Positions 35,933 to 45,185 of a DNA stretch of 64,000 nucleotides are shown in pieces. Positions within the stretch are counted from its first letter, which is position 1; each line of letters starts with the position of its first letter. Position numbers and translations under genes: made by a program. The notes beneath the pieces were generated by a model. That model saw only the letters and a program-made list of their open reading frames with translations, did not search any database and had not been told where the DNA came from. This stretch comes from an uncultured Verrucomicrobiota bacterium (GTDB lineage: Bacteria; Verrucomicrobiota; Verrucomicrobiia; Opitutales; Opitutaceae), in NCBI GenBank assembly GCA_903869675.1, contig CAIQAB010000019.1, forward strand, positions 1-64,000, in the 5' to 3' direction.

Positions 35933-36799
35933 TCAAAGCCGGGTGCCCTCGACCAGCACGCGACGGCGGAAAGCCTCGAGGATGCGGGCGGTGATCACAC
36001 CGGGCTTGCCATCGCCGATCACGCGGCCGTCGAGCTTCACCACCGGGATAACCTCGGCGGCGGTGCCCGTGAGGAAACACTCATCCGCACACCAGACATC
36101 GTAGCGGGTCAGGTCGCCCTCGTGCATCGGGATGCCGAGCTCTTTCGCGATGTCGAAAATGACCTCGCGGGTGATGCCCTTGAGCGCGCCTTGAGAGGCG
36201 GCGGGGGTGATGATCACGCCCTTGCGCACGACGAACAGGTTGTCGCCGGTGCACTCCGCGACGTAGCCCTGGTCGTTGAGCATGATGGCCTCAAGGCACC
36301 CGGCCTGGCGGGCCTCGATCTTGGCGAGGATGTTATTGAGGTAGTTGAGCGATTTGACGGTCGGGGGCAGCGCCGCCGGGCTGATGCGGCGGGTGGCCAC
36401 GGTGCAGATATTCAAGCCGCTGGTGTAATGCTCGGCGGGATACAGCGCGATCTTCGCCGCGATGATAAAGATCGAGGGCCGGGGACAAAGCCAGGGCGAG
36501 AGCCCGAGGTCGCCCACGCCGCGGGTGACAACCAGGCGTATATAGCCATCCAACAAGCCGTTCTGGCGGCAGGTCTCCAGCGTGGCCTCGGCGATCTCGG
36601 CCCGCGACCAGGGCATTTCGAGCAGGAGGGCCTTGGCCGACATCTCCAGGCGCTCCAGATGCTCATCGAGGCGGAAAATATTGCCTTGGTAGAGGCGGAT
36701 GCCCTCGAACACGCCGTCGCCATAAAGGAGGCCGTGATCGAAAACCGAAACTTTAGCGTCCGCCTGATCGACGAACTTCCCATCGAGATAGATCTTCAT
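35933..36799 (-). CDS. Class IV aminotransferase, branched-chain type
   Basis: A 288-residue PLP enzyme beginning MKIYLDGKFVDQADAKVSVF. The PLP lysine is in LPPTVKSLNYLNNILAK, and the cofactor-contacting Glu is in GYVAECTGDNLF; H-G-L-L-Y-G-D-G-V-F-E-G-I-R is the conserved opening. The family includes branched-chain aminotransferase, D-alanine aminotransferase and aminodeoxychorismate lyase. The R-x-Y-x-G-x-I-F-R-L and T-R-G-V-G-D-L-G-L patterns favour branched-chain or D-amino acid transaminase, but substrate cannot be fixed by eye. It is monocistronic and divergent from the pseudopilin gene, with 106 bases between them. Confidence 0.88.
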   Translation of the reverse strand: MKIYLDGKFVDQADAKVSVFDHGLLYGDGVFEGIRLYQGNIFRLDEHLERLEMSAKALLLEMPWSRAEIAEATLETCRQNGLLDGYIRLVVTRGVGDLGLSPWLCPRPSIFIIAAKIALYPAEHYTSGLNICTVATRRISPAALPPTVKSLNYLNNILAKIEARQAGCLEAIMLNDQGYVAECTGDNLFVVRKGVIITPAASQGALKGITREVIFDIAKELGIPMHEGDLTRYDVWCADECFLTGTAAEVIPVVKLDGRVIGDGKPGVITARILEAFRRRVLVEGTRL

Positions 36800-36905
36800 T
36801 CGGGCTGCATGCTTTGGGCTGACCTTAAAAATGTCGAGTCCGCGCCTAACTTTCTGCTTGTAAAGGAGCCGTGCAGACGATGGCTTGGCCTCTCTGCACT
36901 CCCCT

Positions 36906-37691
36906 ATGACTACCTCCACCAAGCGCCTCCAAAAAGGCTTCACCCTCATCGAGCTCCTGACGGTCATCGCGATCATCGGTATCCTTGCCGCGATCATCAT
37001 CCCCACCGTGGGTAAGGTGCGCGACACCGCCGCCAAGTCCGTTGCCGCCAGCAACCTCCGCCAAGTCGGCCAGGCTGCCCTGATCTACGCTTCCGATAAC
37101 AAGGACGCCCTGCCCAAGTATACCGTCGTCACCAGCGGCGCCACTTTCGGCACCGCCTCTGCCACCGCAGTCGGCGAGACCGTTGACGGCTTCGCAGCCG
37201 CTCTGGCTGTCGGCGGCGGCTTGAACGACGCCACCATCTGGGTCGTCTCGAACGACAAGAACGGCACCACCACCACCGGCGCCTCGACCGTTTACACCCC
37301 CACTGGCACCAGCAAGGCCTTCACCACTGGCACGCCCCAGTTCACCGATCTTTCCCTCGCCTTCGGCGTGGTGCTCGGTCTGACCACCTCTGACTCCTCC
37401 ACCACCCCGATCGCCTACACCCGTGGCATCACCGCCGCTACCGCTGGCACCTGGAGCGACACCCTAGGTGTCTACGGCAGCGATGGCGGTCACATCGTCT
37501 TCTTGGGCGGCAACGTCCAATACTACCGTAACCTCGGCACCAGCTCAACGACTGGTGAGCTGATTGGTTCCGATGGCAACAAGGCCAACGATATCAAGAA
37601 GACCATCAAGTCCAGCTCCACCACCAAGAAGTTTGTGGAAGAGGCCCCCGCAGGCACCAGCGGCACCGCTGTTGCTGGTAACGGAGCCTGA
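36906..37691 (+). CDS. Type II secretion/type IV pilus-like pseudopilin
   Basis: A 261-residue prepilin. The start at 36906 gives a short basic leader MTTSTKRLQKG, then FTLIELLTVIAIIGILAAII with Phe+1 and Glu+5, the substrate signature of prepilin peptidase; an ATG at 36885 would only lengthen the leader. The hydrophobic helix (about 12-35) is followed by V-R-D-T-A-A-K-S-V-A-A-S-N-L-R-Q-V-G-Q-A, typical of the G-type subfamily abundant in Verrucomicrobia and Planctomycetes. The globular part is rich in Thr, Gly and Ser and contains an H-I-V-F-L-G-G-N-V-Q-Y-Y strand. No secretion machinery genes are nearby, so it stands alone. It ends in a strong terminator. Confidence 0.88.
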   Translation: MTTSTKRLQKGFTLIELLTVIAIIGILAAIIIPTVGKVRDTAAKSVAASNLRQVGQAALIYASDNKDALPKYTVVTSGATFGTASATAVGETVDGFAAALAVGGGLNDATIWVVSNDKNGTTTTGASTVYTPTGTSKAFTTGTPQFTDLSLAFGVVLGLTTSDSSTTPIAYTRGITAATAGTWSDTLGVYGSDGGHIVFLGGNVQYYRNLGTSSTTGELIGSDGNKANDIKKTIKSSSTTKKFVEEAPAGTSGTAVAGNGA

Positions 37692-37707
37692 TCCCGAAGA
37701 TTCTATC

Positions 37708-37742
37708 AAAAAACCCAGCCTCACAAGGGCTGGGTTTTTTTG
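37708..37742. terminator. Bidirectional terminator after the pseudopilin gene
   Basis: The stem AACCCAGCC / GGCTGGGTT, loop TCACAAG, is flanked by A6 and T7, so it can act on either strand. It may also stop the sensor kinase transcript arriving from the right. Confidence 0.85.
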
Positions 37743-38041
37743 CGTCCGTATCCTGATGTCGCGATGCTAGTATAGGGCCATACAAGCAGCGCAGACACCA
37801 GCGATAGATTAACCTTTTACCATATAAAACTCTGCTGGGAAAAGGGTAATATCAGAAACTGAATCCAGCACCAATCGCTCACCACAGATCACGGGCGGCC
37901 ACGGCGTGATCACTTTTATCCGTGATAATCCGTGCAATGAGTGGTCAAACAAAACTCGACGCCAGCGGCCTGAGAGCAAAAGAGACCTCGCGCACGGGTC
38001 ACGGTGACGCCGGGGCCCGCCGCCAGCCAGGGCGGGGGGCA
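37743..38041. other. Non-coding spacer with repeat-like sequence
   Basis: No gene is seen. Around 37915-37950 lies TTTATCCGTGATAATCCGTG followed by CAATGAGTGG, a variant of a dispersed ATCCGTG-type repeat I recall from several bacterial genomes. A short stretch with pyrimidine bias precedes the sensor kinase stop. Confidence 0.4.
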
Positions 38042-40930
38042 TCAGGTAGCGGTCAGAATCGCCTGCACTTTTTTGCTGAAATCATTGATTTCAAATGGCT
38101 TTTGAATAAAGCCAGCCAGGCCTTTGCCCGCGAAGCGGGTCAGCACATCTTGCCGATTATAACCGCTCATCAGAATCACCCGCACGTCTGGTCGCAAGTG
38201 CTGGAGCAACCGGAAGACTTCTTCACCATCGAGGTGGGGCATGGAGAGATCGAGCAGGACGAGTGCATATTTCTGCGGCTGGGCTGAAAAGATATCCACG
38301 GCTTCGCGACCATCGCAGGCTAGATCAACGGTGAAGCCCATGTGCTCCAAAAGACTGGCCGACAGCATCCGCACGCACTCCTCGTCGTCAGCGACAAGCA
38401 CGGTGCCGCTCCCGCTGCATGGCGCCAGTTTGGCGGGAGCCTCGGGCGGAGCGGGGATTTCGCTGGAAATGAGGCAAGGAAACAACAGGCGGAAGGTGGA
38501 GCCTTTGCCCGGTTCGGAATAGACGTTAACCGCGCCCTTGTGCCCGCGCACGATGCCGAGGACCGCCGCCAAACCGAGGCCGCGGCCGATAAACTTAGTG
38601 CTGAAAAAGGGGGCAAAAACACGGGCCAGATCATCCGGCTCTATGCCGCTGCCGTTGTCGCTGATCTCGACAAACACATAATCGCCCTCCGTCAGGGCGT
38701 CGCCGTTGGTCATGCTCCGGAGACAGGCGGCATCGGCATGGGTGTGACCGGTGTTGATCGCGATGACGCCGCTGCGCCCGGCGATGGCCTCGGACGAGTT
38801 GGTAATGAGGTTTATCAAAATCTGCCGAATCTGGGTGGCGTCCGCCTCGACCGCCGGCAGCGGTTCGGTGAGTTGGAAACGGAGGACGCAGTGCTTGCCG
38901 ATCGAGATTTCCATAAGCCGGGTGGTTTCCCGGATGATCTGGTTAAGGTTGACGGCTTGGATGACGAAACGCCCTCGGCCAGAATAGGCTAGCATCTGCT
39001 TGCAGAGGTCGGCGGCACGACGGGAGGCTTGCTCGATTTGCTCGACCAGGATCAATTCAGCGGCTTGGTGCGCGAGACTGTTGCGCAGCAGGGAGGCATT
39101 GCCGAGCACTGCGGTGAGGATATTATTAAAATCGTGGGCAATACCGCCGGCGAGCACGGCTAGACTCTCGAGCTTGGCGGTGGCGGCGATTTTTTGATCC
39201 AAGCGCGCACGATCGGCAGCGATTTTATGAGCGAACGAGAGATCCTGAATCACCGCGAGATAGCCGTTAACGACCCCTTGGGTATCGCGTAGACACGTCA
39301 CGGAAAGACTGGCGGAGAATTGGACGCCATCGCGGCGGATCAGAGTCCATTCGTGGTGATCGGGCGCACCCGTCTGGCGAGCCTTGGCGATGAGGGTTTC
39401 CAGCCCAGGGGCGACAGTGCGCCCGAGCTCGGCGGTCAGCACGGCAGCGCGAGCGGCCAACTCCGCCGCATCGTGCCAACGGGACAAATCATAACGGCCA
39501 ACCACTTCACCGGCAGGATAATCCAACAAATCCTCGCCCGAACGATTTAAGCGGGTGATCACGCCGGCGAGATCCGAGGCCACCACGACATAATCCGTCG
39601 AATCCAGAATCGCCTCCAGCAAACCGTTCGCGTGCAAAAGCTCGGCGGCGGCGCGTTTTTGCGAAGTGATATCTGTCTGGATAATGACGTAGCGCCGAGG
39701 CCTACCCTCTTCGTCGGAGAAAGGGGCCATGGTGGTAGCGACCCAGTAGAGTGCGCCAGAACGGGAACGGCTGCAGATATCCCCTTTCCATGCTTTTCCG
39801 GCTGCCAGAGTGGCAAATATCTCTTGAAAAAAGGCTTCCGAGTGCACCCCGGAATTCACCAAGCGGTAGGTCTGACCGATCAGCTCCTCTTCGGCATAGC
39901 CGCAAAGCTCCTGAAACTTACGATTGGCCTGCACGATAACGCCATCGAGATCTGTCATCGCCACGATGGAATGCAGTTCGAGCGCGAAGTGCTGCCGGTT
40001 GACTTGTTCGAGGGCCGCCCGGAGTCGCTGATCGGCGTGCTTACGAACCGTCACATCGCAGATGAAGCCGTGCCAAAGCGTGCTGCCGTCGGCCTCACGC
40101 TCGGGCGAGGATTCGCCGAGCAGCCAGCGCTCGGTGCCATCCGGGAAGCAGACGCGATACTCCAGCTGCCAAGTCTCCAACCGCTCGGCCGAGCGGATGA
40201 TCGAAGCCCACACCGCCTCCCGATCTTCCGGATGCAGCAGAGCCAAAACCACTGAGGCATCTGCGACCACATCCTCCGGAGCGACGTGAAAGATCTCTCG
40301 AATACCCTCGCTGGCGTAGGGGAAACAACTGGTGCCGTCGGGCCGAAGCCGGAACTGATAAATCACGCCGGGCAGGCGCGCGGAGATTTTCTCCAGCCGA
40401 TCGGCCAGCATGTGCTTATGAACTCTGGCGTGATATGCGGCGAGTTGCGCGATAGCTAAATCTGAAAAATCCTGCATCACAGAGATTTCCTCGTGATTCC
40501 ACACCCGGACCTGCACCGCCATCACACAGAACGATCCGACGACAAAACCATCGGGCGTGCGCAAAGGAAAACCCAAGTAGCTACGAACCCCAAAATCCTT
40601 AACCAGCACCGATCCGCAAGCCAACCTATCACTCAGGGTATCATTGATTACCAGCGGCGTCGTTCTACCGAGGACATGCTGGCAAATAGATTGGTCGCAA
40701 GGTATGGCAGGCGTCTTGGCCAAGGCCCCTTCGAGACCAAACCGGGAGAGGATATGCAACTGCTCATCGGCGATCAGGCCGATAAACGAAACCGGAGCCG
40801 ATAAAGCGCGGGCAGCGAGTCTGGTTAATCGATTAAAATCCTCGCCAGCAGGGATTTCCCCGGATACCAACCCGTGTGGGATGGCTAGGTGTTTGGGAGC
40901 AGCGAGTAAAGTCACAGGTATATATGACAA
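38042..40930 (-). CDS. Hybrid sensor histidine kinase (GAF-PAS-PAS-PAS-HK-REC)
   Basis: A 962-residue signalling protein without transmembrane helices. Domains in order: GAF (about 30-165), three PAS units (about 185-305, 320-435, 440-560), HisKA with the phosphorylated His in GGIAHDFNNILTAVLGN, and HATPase with L-I-N-L-I-T-N-S-S-E-A, D-N-G-S-G-I and G-R-G-L-G-L-A. A C-terminal receiver has D-D-E-E near 845, LLDLSMPHLDG with the acceptor Asp, M-S-G-Y and K-P-F-E. The HDFNN H-box and the CheY-like tail are typical of hybrid kinases that sense redox, light or ligands via PAS or GAF. No dedicated response regulator is adjacent, so it is an orphan and its signal is unknown. Confidence 0.93.
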   Translation of the reverse strand: MSYIPVTLLAAPKHLAIPHGLVSGEIPAGEDFNRLTRLAARALSAPVSFIGLIADEQLHILSRFGLEGALAKTPAIPCDQSICQHVLGRTTPLVINDTLSDRLACGSVLVKDFGVRSYLGFPLRTPDGFVVGSFCVMAVQVRVWNHEEISVMQDFSDLAIAQLAAYHARVHKHMLADRLEKISARLPGVIYQFRLRPDGTSCFPYASEGIREIFHVAPEDVVADASVVLALLHPEDREAVWASIIRSAERLETWQLEYRVCFPDGTERWLLGESSPEREADGSTLWHGFICDVTVRKHADQRLRAALEQVNRQHFALELHSIVAMTDLDGVIVQANRKFQELCGYAEEELIGQTYRLVNSGVHSEAFFQEIFATLAAGKAWKGDICSRSRSGALYWVATTMAPFSDEEGRPRRYVIIQTDITSQKRAAAELLHANGLLEAILDSTDYVVVASDLAGVITRLNRSGEDLLDYPAGEVVGRYDLSRWHDAAELAARAAVLTAELGRTVAPGLETLIAKARQTGAPDHHEWTLIRRDGVQFSASLSVTCLRDTQGVVNGYLAVIQDLSFAHKIAADRARLDQKIAATAKLESLAVLAGGIAHDFNNILTAVLGNASLLRNSLAHQAAELILVEQIEQASRRAADLCKQMLAYSGRGRFVIQAVNLNQIIRETTRLMEISIGKHCVLRFQLTEPLPAVEADATQIRQILINLITNSSEAIAGRSGVIAINTGHTHADAACLRSMTNGDALTEGDYVFVEISDNGSGIEPDDLARVFAPFFSTKFIGRGLGLAAVLGIVRGHKGAVNVYSEPGKGSTFRLLFPCLISSEIPAPPEAPAKLAPCSGSGTVLVADDEECVRMLSASLLEHMGFTVDLACDGREAVDIFSAQPQKYALVLLDLSMPHLDGEEVFRLLQHLRPDVRVILMSGYNRQDVLTRFAGKGLAGFIQKPFEINDFSKKVQAILTAT

Positions 40931-41158
40931 TCAACATACGTCACATTACCGTTACGAATAAATAATTCCGCTTAATGCATTTGGTGCAATCTACGTTTCT
41001 TTAAGAAATCATGGCAGCGGCAGCAGGCTGGGAAATCTCCAAGCCAAACCCGGGGGCTGCCGGTTCCCTTTCTTTTGGCGCTTTTAAGGCTTCAGGGCGC
41101 ATTCGTCCTGAAATACTTACTCAAGTCTATTATTTAAGATCGCTTTAGCTAAACCAAG

Positions 41159-44100
41159 TCAAGGCATGCCAACCCGAAGGCGGACAAAGAGGCGGGGGGC
41201 GGAAGAGTCGAAACCGAGCGCCAATCGCTCCAAAGTGGCGGTGGTTGACTCGACGGTCGGTGTGCCGGTCAGGGTGGTCCAAGTCACCAGGTCGGAAGAG
41301 TTTTCCACGATGGTGGTAATGCCGGCGGCCGCGCGATTGCGAGGATAACGGGCGATCCAGTGGCCCGGACGATCGGTCGTGAGACTCAAGTCGTCGCCCG
41401 CCCATTCGGCGCGGGTTGGGTCCGAGCCGACGCTGTATTCGTGCAAATTAGGCCGGCCATCGGCATCGGGATCGGCCCCGAAGGCAGCATTCGCGCCGGA
41501 TAAGTTATTCAAAGCCAGCCATGTCGGAAAACCCGGCAGGAGCGTGATGCCGGCCGTGGTGCTGGCGGAGGAACCGGCCGAGTTGGTAACGCGGACCCAA
41601 TACGAGGTGGCGGCGAGCAGGGCCGGGGTGGTGAAGGTCGCCGCATTGGTGCCGATCGGGGCTGACACATCGCCGGACTGGCCTTGGAACCACTGATAAA
41701 CGAGCGGAGCGGTGCCAGTCGCGGCAACGGTGAGCGTGGCGCTTTGCCCGCCATTCACGGCTTGGCTGAGGGGCTGGGTGGTGACCACCGGCGCAATGGC
41801 CGCCGGGGCATCGGCATTGGCGGTGCGTAGCCAGTTCGTTTTGGGCCAGACCAGACGGCCGGCACCGGCACCGGCCTCGAGGATTTGCGGTAAATTAGAG
41901 GGGTTGTCCATCGTTGGGGCCGCGTAGGGGGCGGAGCCGTCGGTCGTATTCCACGAAAAGGGAATAACGGGAGCCTGGAAGGGACCCATCGGGCTACCGG
42001 CGTCGGTGCTGTCGCCGCGGATCGTGGTGGTGGTGCCGTTGGTGTTGAGGAACTGGTAGATCGTATCGACCGACTTGATCTTACCGGTATAGACAGGGTT
42101 GGCGGGGTCGGTCTGGTTGTTGCGCAGCGGGGTGAGGCAATCGCGATAAAAGGACTTCTCCACCAGGATTGCGGAGCCCTCGGTGGCGATGGAGCCATTG
42201 AGGAAGGGGTTAAAGCTATAGGTGTTTTCCAAACTAAGCTGGGCGGCAGAACTCATGGCGGCCTTGCGGGTGTCGCGCAGGCGCTTGGCGACGAGGGCGC
42301 GGGAATCGTCCACGTAGATGTTGTAATTGTGGACTTGTCCGCCGCGCAGACGGGGCACGCAGCGGTCCCAGATGTTTTCGAACCACTGGTGGTGGAAGGT
42401 GGCGGAAAGGACGTCGTTCTGGGCGTCGAGCTCGGTGGCGCCCATCAAGTGGCACTTATCATGGCCTTGGATGATCTGGACGATATCTTCTACACTGAAG
42501 CCATTGGTGCGAAGGAAATTATAAAATGCCCGCGACGAACGGGACGCCTCGAGGGCGGCGATCTGCTGGCGCACAAAACTGTTGGGATTGGTGGCGCCGT
42601 CGTCACCGACATAGCGGCACCAGGAGAACGTCACGTATTGGGTGCCTTTTTTCAGGTCGACGATACCGTCATAGGTTTTGGTGAACGTGCAGTGGTCGAT
42701 CCAGACATTGCTGACCACACCACCGTTGCTGAGGTCGATGAAATCCCAGTCGTTGGAGTCGTAGTTGCCTTTGCTCGCCTCGTCCCACTCCCAGAGTTCG
42801 TCGAAGCGGAGATTGCGAAGGATAATATTGGAGGTGCCTTTGATGTTGAGGCAGGAGTGCCGGATGGTGGAACCGTTGACTGAGAAAATGGTCAAGCCAC
42901 CGCCCTTGGGCACGATATCGACGAGGCTTACACCGGTCGTAATGAGGCGAGGGTGGAGCTTGGGCGTGGCATGTTCGCGAAAATTACCCAACAGGCGGGT
43001 GTCGGCATCGACCTCGTTGTAACCGAGATCGAGGTCGTTGAGGATCTCGATGACGCGAACGGCGCCGGCGGTTTTAGAGGAGTCGTAAATGGCTTTCACA
43101 AACTCATAGGGGGTGGAGCACTTGCGATAGGACGCATCAGTCTCGGCGACGAGGCCGCCGCCGGTGGTGCCGGTCCCGAGTTTGCCAAAGCCCTGTAAAT
43201 CAAAAGTAGACCAAGCCAACTCGGCGGTCACGGTAAGTGAGGCCGCGGCGCTCGTGGCCGAACCGAAGCCGTTGCTCACGACTACGTCGAATACGGCGCC
43301 GGAATCGGAGACCTGCAGGTTACTCAAGGTCAGCGTGGCGCCGGTGGCCCCGGGGATATTCACCCCGCCCCGTCGCCATTGATAAGCGAGCGTCGCGGTG
43401 CCGATCGCGCTAACAGAGAACGTGGCGCTGGCGCCAACGTAAGCGGCCTGATTTACGGGATGCGTCGTGATGTTCGGCGGGCCATTTACGGTGAGCGTGG
43501 CGGATGCGCTGGTGGTTGTGCCGCCCGGGCCCAGGATCACCACATCGTAGGCGCCGGCGTCAGCGAATTGGACGTTGGTCAAATCCAGCGTGGCGGCCGT
43601 GGCCCCGGAAAGCGCGACGCCGGCCTTGCGCCACTGGTAGGTGAACGGGCCGTCGCCCGAGGCGACCACGGTAAAGCTCGCCGAGGCGCCGGCCAATACA
43701 GTTGCGGCCGACGGCGGGGTGGCGATGAGCGGCGGAAGCAAAACCGTCAGCTGTGCACTGGCGCTGGAGATAGAGCCGGCCGAATTGCTGACTGTAACCG
43801 TGTAAGCGCCAGCGTCACCAGCGGCGACGCTCGGAAGGTTCAGCGTGGCAGACGTCGCACCGGGGATGGGCGAGACGCCCTTGAACCATTGGTAGGAAAG
43901 CGGGGCGGTGCCGTTGGCGACGACGGTGAAGCTCGCGCTGGTGCCAGCCGCGACGGAAAGGCTCGAGGGTTGGGTCGTGACAGCAGGCTTAACCGCGAGA
44001 CTGGATACACTCAGGGTGGCGGTCGCGCTGGTCGCGAAGCCGAGTGAATTTGTCGCCACGACTGAGTAGGCGCCGGCATGGGAGGCATTGACACCGGAAA

Positions 44101-44989
44101 TGGAGTAACTGGCCGCGGTGGCTCCGGGGATGGAAGCCGCGTCCTTGAACCATTGGTAGGTCGGAGCGGGACTGCCCGAGGCAGCGGCGGTGAAAGTCAC
44201 CGAGTCACCAAGCGAAGCCGACTGGGTGGCAGGCTGAAGCGTAAAAACCGGTGCGCTGTCCACCGTGCGGGCGGTGGCGGAAAAGACCACGTCGTCAATG
44301 CCAAGGATATCGTGGGAATTGGTGGATGAGGTGGCGGTGTTGGTAAAAGTCCAGCGGATCCAAAGCGTCGCGCCCTCGGGCACGCTCACGGGCACGGCGC
44401 TGACCGAGCGGGCGGTCGCGGCGGGTGCGGAGCCGTTGAGCGTGGAATAAGCCAACGTAGGCAGCTCCGTCCAACCAGTGGCGGCGGGCAAGTCGGAGGC
44501 AACGGCGCCGACGCGGTAAAAAACCGCCACCGCGACGGTGCGTGCGTTGGTCGCCTCGCGCCATTGCTCGGCCGCGTAAGCCAGCGAAAGGGAGGTCAGC
44601 TCGCGCCCGGAGCGATTAACAAACGCAAGGCCGAGGTGGGTGGGCGCGGAGGCGAGCTGGGTGTGGTAAGCTAGCGCACGGTCGGAGTTAGCAGCGTTAC
44701 TACCGACGTTGGTGATGACGAGATGAGCGGGGTTGGTGGCGGTGCCGTTAATGGTCACGGCAGAGGCGTTGAAGGCCCCCGCGGAATCCGAGGCATACCA
44801 ACCGGGGAGCGTGGAGTTGTTGGCCCAAGTGAAGCCTCCGGTCAGCGGCAGGGAATCGAAACTCTGACTGTGGCCGGCGGCCAGCAGGGCGGTGTCGATC
44901 GTGATGTCCGCCCGGACCGACGAGAGCGAAAGCAGGGCGATCAAACCAAAATAAACTCGGATCAGCGCGGCGTAGAGACGAAGGGACAT
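41159..44989 (-). CDS. Secreted pectate lyase-like protein with Ig-like domains
   Basis: A 1276-residue exported protein; the start at 44989 gives M-S-L-R-L-Y-A-A-L-I-R-V-Y-F-G-L-I-A-L-L, a Sec signal ending at S-V-R-A. After an N-terminal beta sandwich (about 30-240) come four Ig-like repeats with Y-Q-W-F/R cores (about 245-580). A right-handed beta-helix of the polysaccharide lyase 1 type follows: SNVWIDHCTF, Y-D-G-I-V-D-L-K-K-G, HHQWFENIWDRCVPRLRGG. The R-x-P-R-x-R motif with its arginines is the active-site signature of pectate lyases. A fifth Ig-like unit and the shared C-terminal module (D-P-D-A-D-G-R-P-N-L-H-E-Y-S-V-G, ending RLRVGMP) close it. Likely role: cleavage of pectin-like polygalacturonate outside the cell. 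Confidence 0.85.
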   Translation of the reverse strand: MSLRLYAALIRVYFGLIALLSLSSVRADITIDTALLAAGHSQSFDSLPLTGGFTWANNSTLPGWYASDSAGAFNASAVTINGTATNPAHLVITNVGSNAANSDRALAYHTQLASAPTHLGLAFVNRSGRELTSLSLAYAAEQWREATNARTVAVAVFYRVGAVASDLPAATGWTELPTLAYSTLNGSAPAATARSVSAVPVSVPEGATLWIRWTFTNTATSSTNSHDILGIDDVVFSATARTVDSAPVFTLQPATQSASLGDSVTFTAAASGSPAPTYQWFKDAASIPGATAASYSISGVNASHAGAYSVVATNSLGFATSATATLSVSSLAVKPAVTTQPSSLSVAAGTSASFTVVANGTAPLSYQWFKGVSPIPGATSATLNLPSVAAGDAGAYTVTVSNSAGSISSASAQLTVLLPPLIATPPSAATVLAGASASFTVVASGDGPFTYQWRKAGVALSGATAATLDLTNVQFADAGAYDVVILGPGGTTTSASATLTVNGPPNITTHPVNQAAYVGASATFSVSAIGTATLAYQWRRGGVNIPGATGATLTLSNLQVSDSGAVFDVVVSNGFGSATSAAASLTVTAELAWSTFDLQGFGKLGTGTTGGGLVAETDASYRKCSTPYEFVKAIYDSSKTAGAVRVIEILNDLDLGYNEVDADTRLLGNFREHATPKLHPRLITTGVSLVDIVPKGGGLTIFSVNGSTIRHSCLNIKGTSNIILRNLRFDELWEWDEASKGNYDSNDWDFIDLSNGGVVSNVWIDHCTFTKTYDGIVDLKKGTQYVTFSWCRYVGDDGATNPNSFVRQQIAALEASRSSRAFYNFLRTNGFSVEDIVQIIQGHDKCHLMGATELDAQNDVLSATFHHQWFENIWDRCVPRLRGGQVHNYNIYVDDSRALVAKRLRDTRKAAMSSAAQLSLENTYSFNPFLNGSIATEGSAILVEKSFYRDCLTPLRNNQTDPANPVYTGKIKSVDTIYQFLNTNGTTTTIRGDSTDAGSPMGPFQAPVIPFSWNTTDGSAPYAAPTMDNPSNLPQILEAGAGAGRLVWPKTNWLRTANADAPAAIAPVVTTQPLSQAVNGGQSATLTVAATGTAPLVYQWFQGQSGDVSAPIGTNAATFTTPALLAATSYWVRVTNSAGSSASTTAGITLLPGFPTWLALNNLSGANAAFGADPDADGRPNLHEYSVGSDPTRAEWAGDDLSLTTDRPGHWIARYPRNRAAAGITTIVENSSDLVTWTTLTGTPTVESTTATLERLALGFDSSAPRLFVRLRVGMP

Positions 44990-45031
44990 GGCGAGGGGAT
45001 ATGAGCGTTCAGGGATGATCCCGATCATTGC

Positions 45032-45056
45032 GGGATATCCCTCCTCCACTAGGAGG
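45032..45056. promoter_or_regulatory. Inverted repeats upstream of the pectate lyase gene
   Basis: A GGGATATCCC palindrome (45032-45041) overlaps a second inverted repeat, CCTCCT, CCACT, AGGAGG (45040-45056). They lie 43-67 bases before the start codon. They could be regulator binding sites or a 5'-leader hairpin of the lyase gene. No regulator gene is adjacent. Confidence 0.3.
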
Positions 45057-45185
45057 TATAAAAGGGGTGGAGCCATGCACGACTCTCATGCGCGACCGCG
45101 CAATCCAGACTGCGCACGCATCGTTGCATAAAATTCGCCACCCTGAATGCGGTGAATCAAGCCGCGGGATAAAAAGCCCGCCGCT

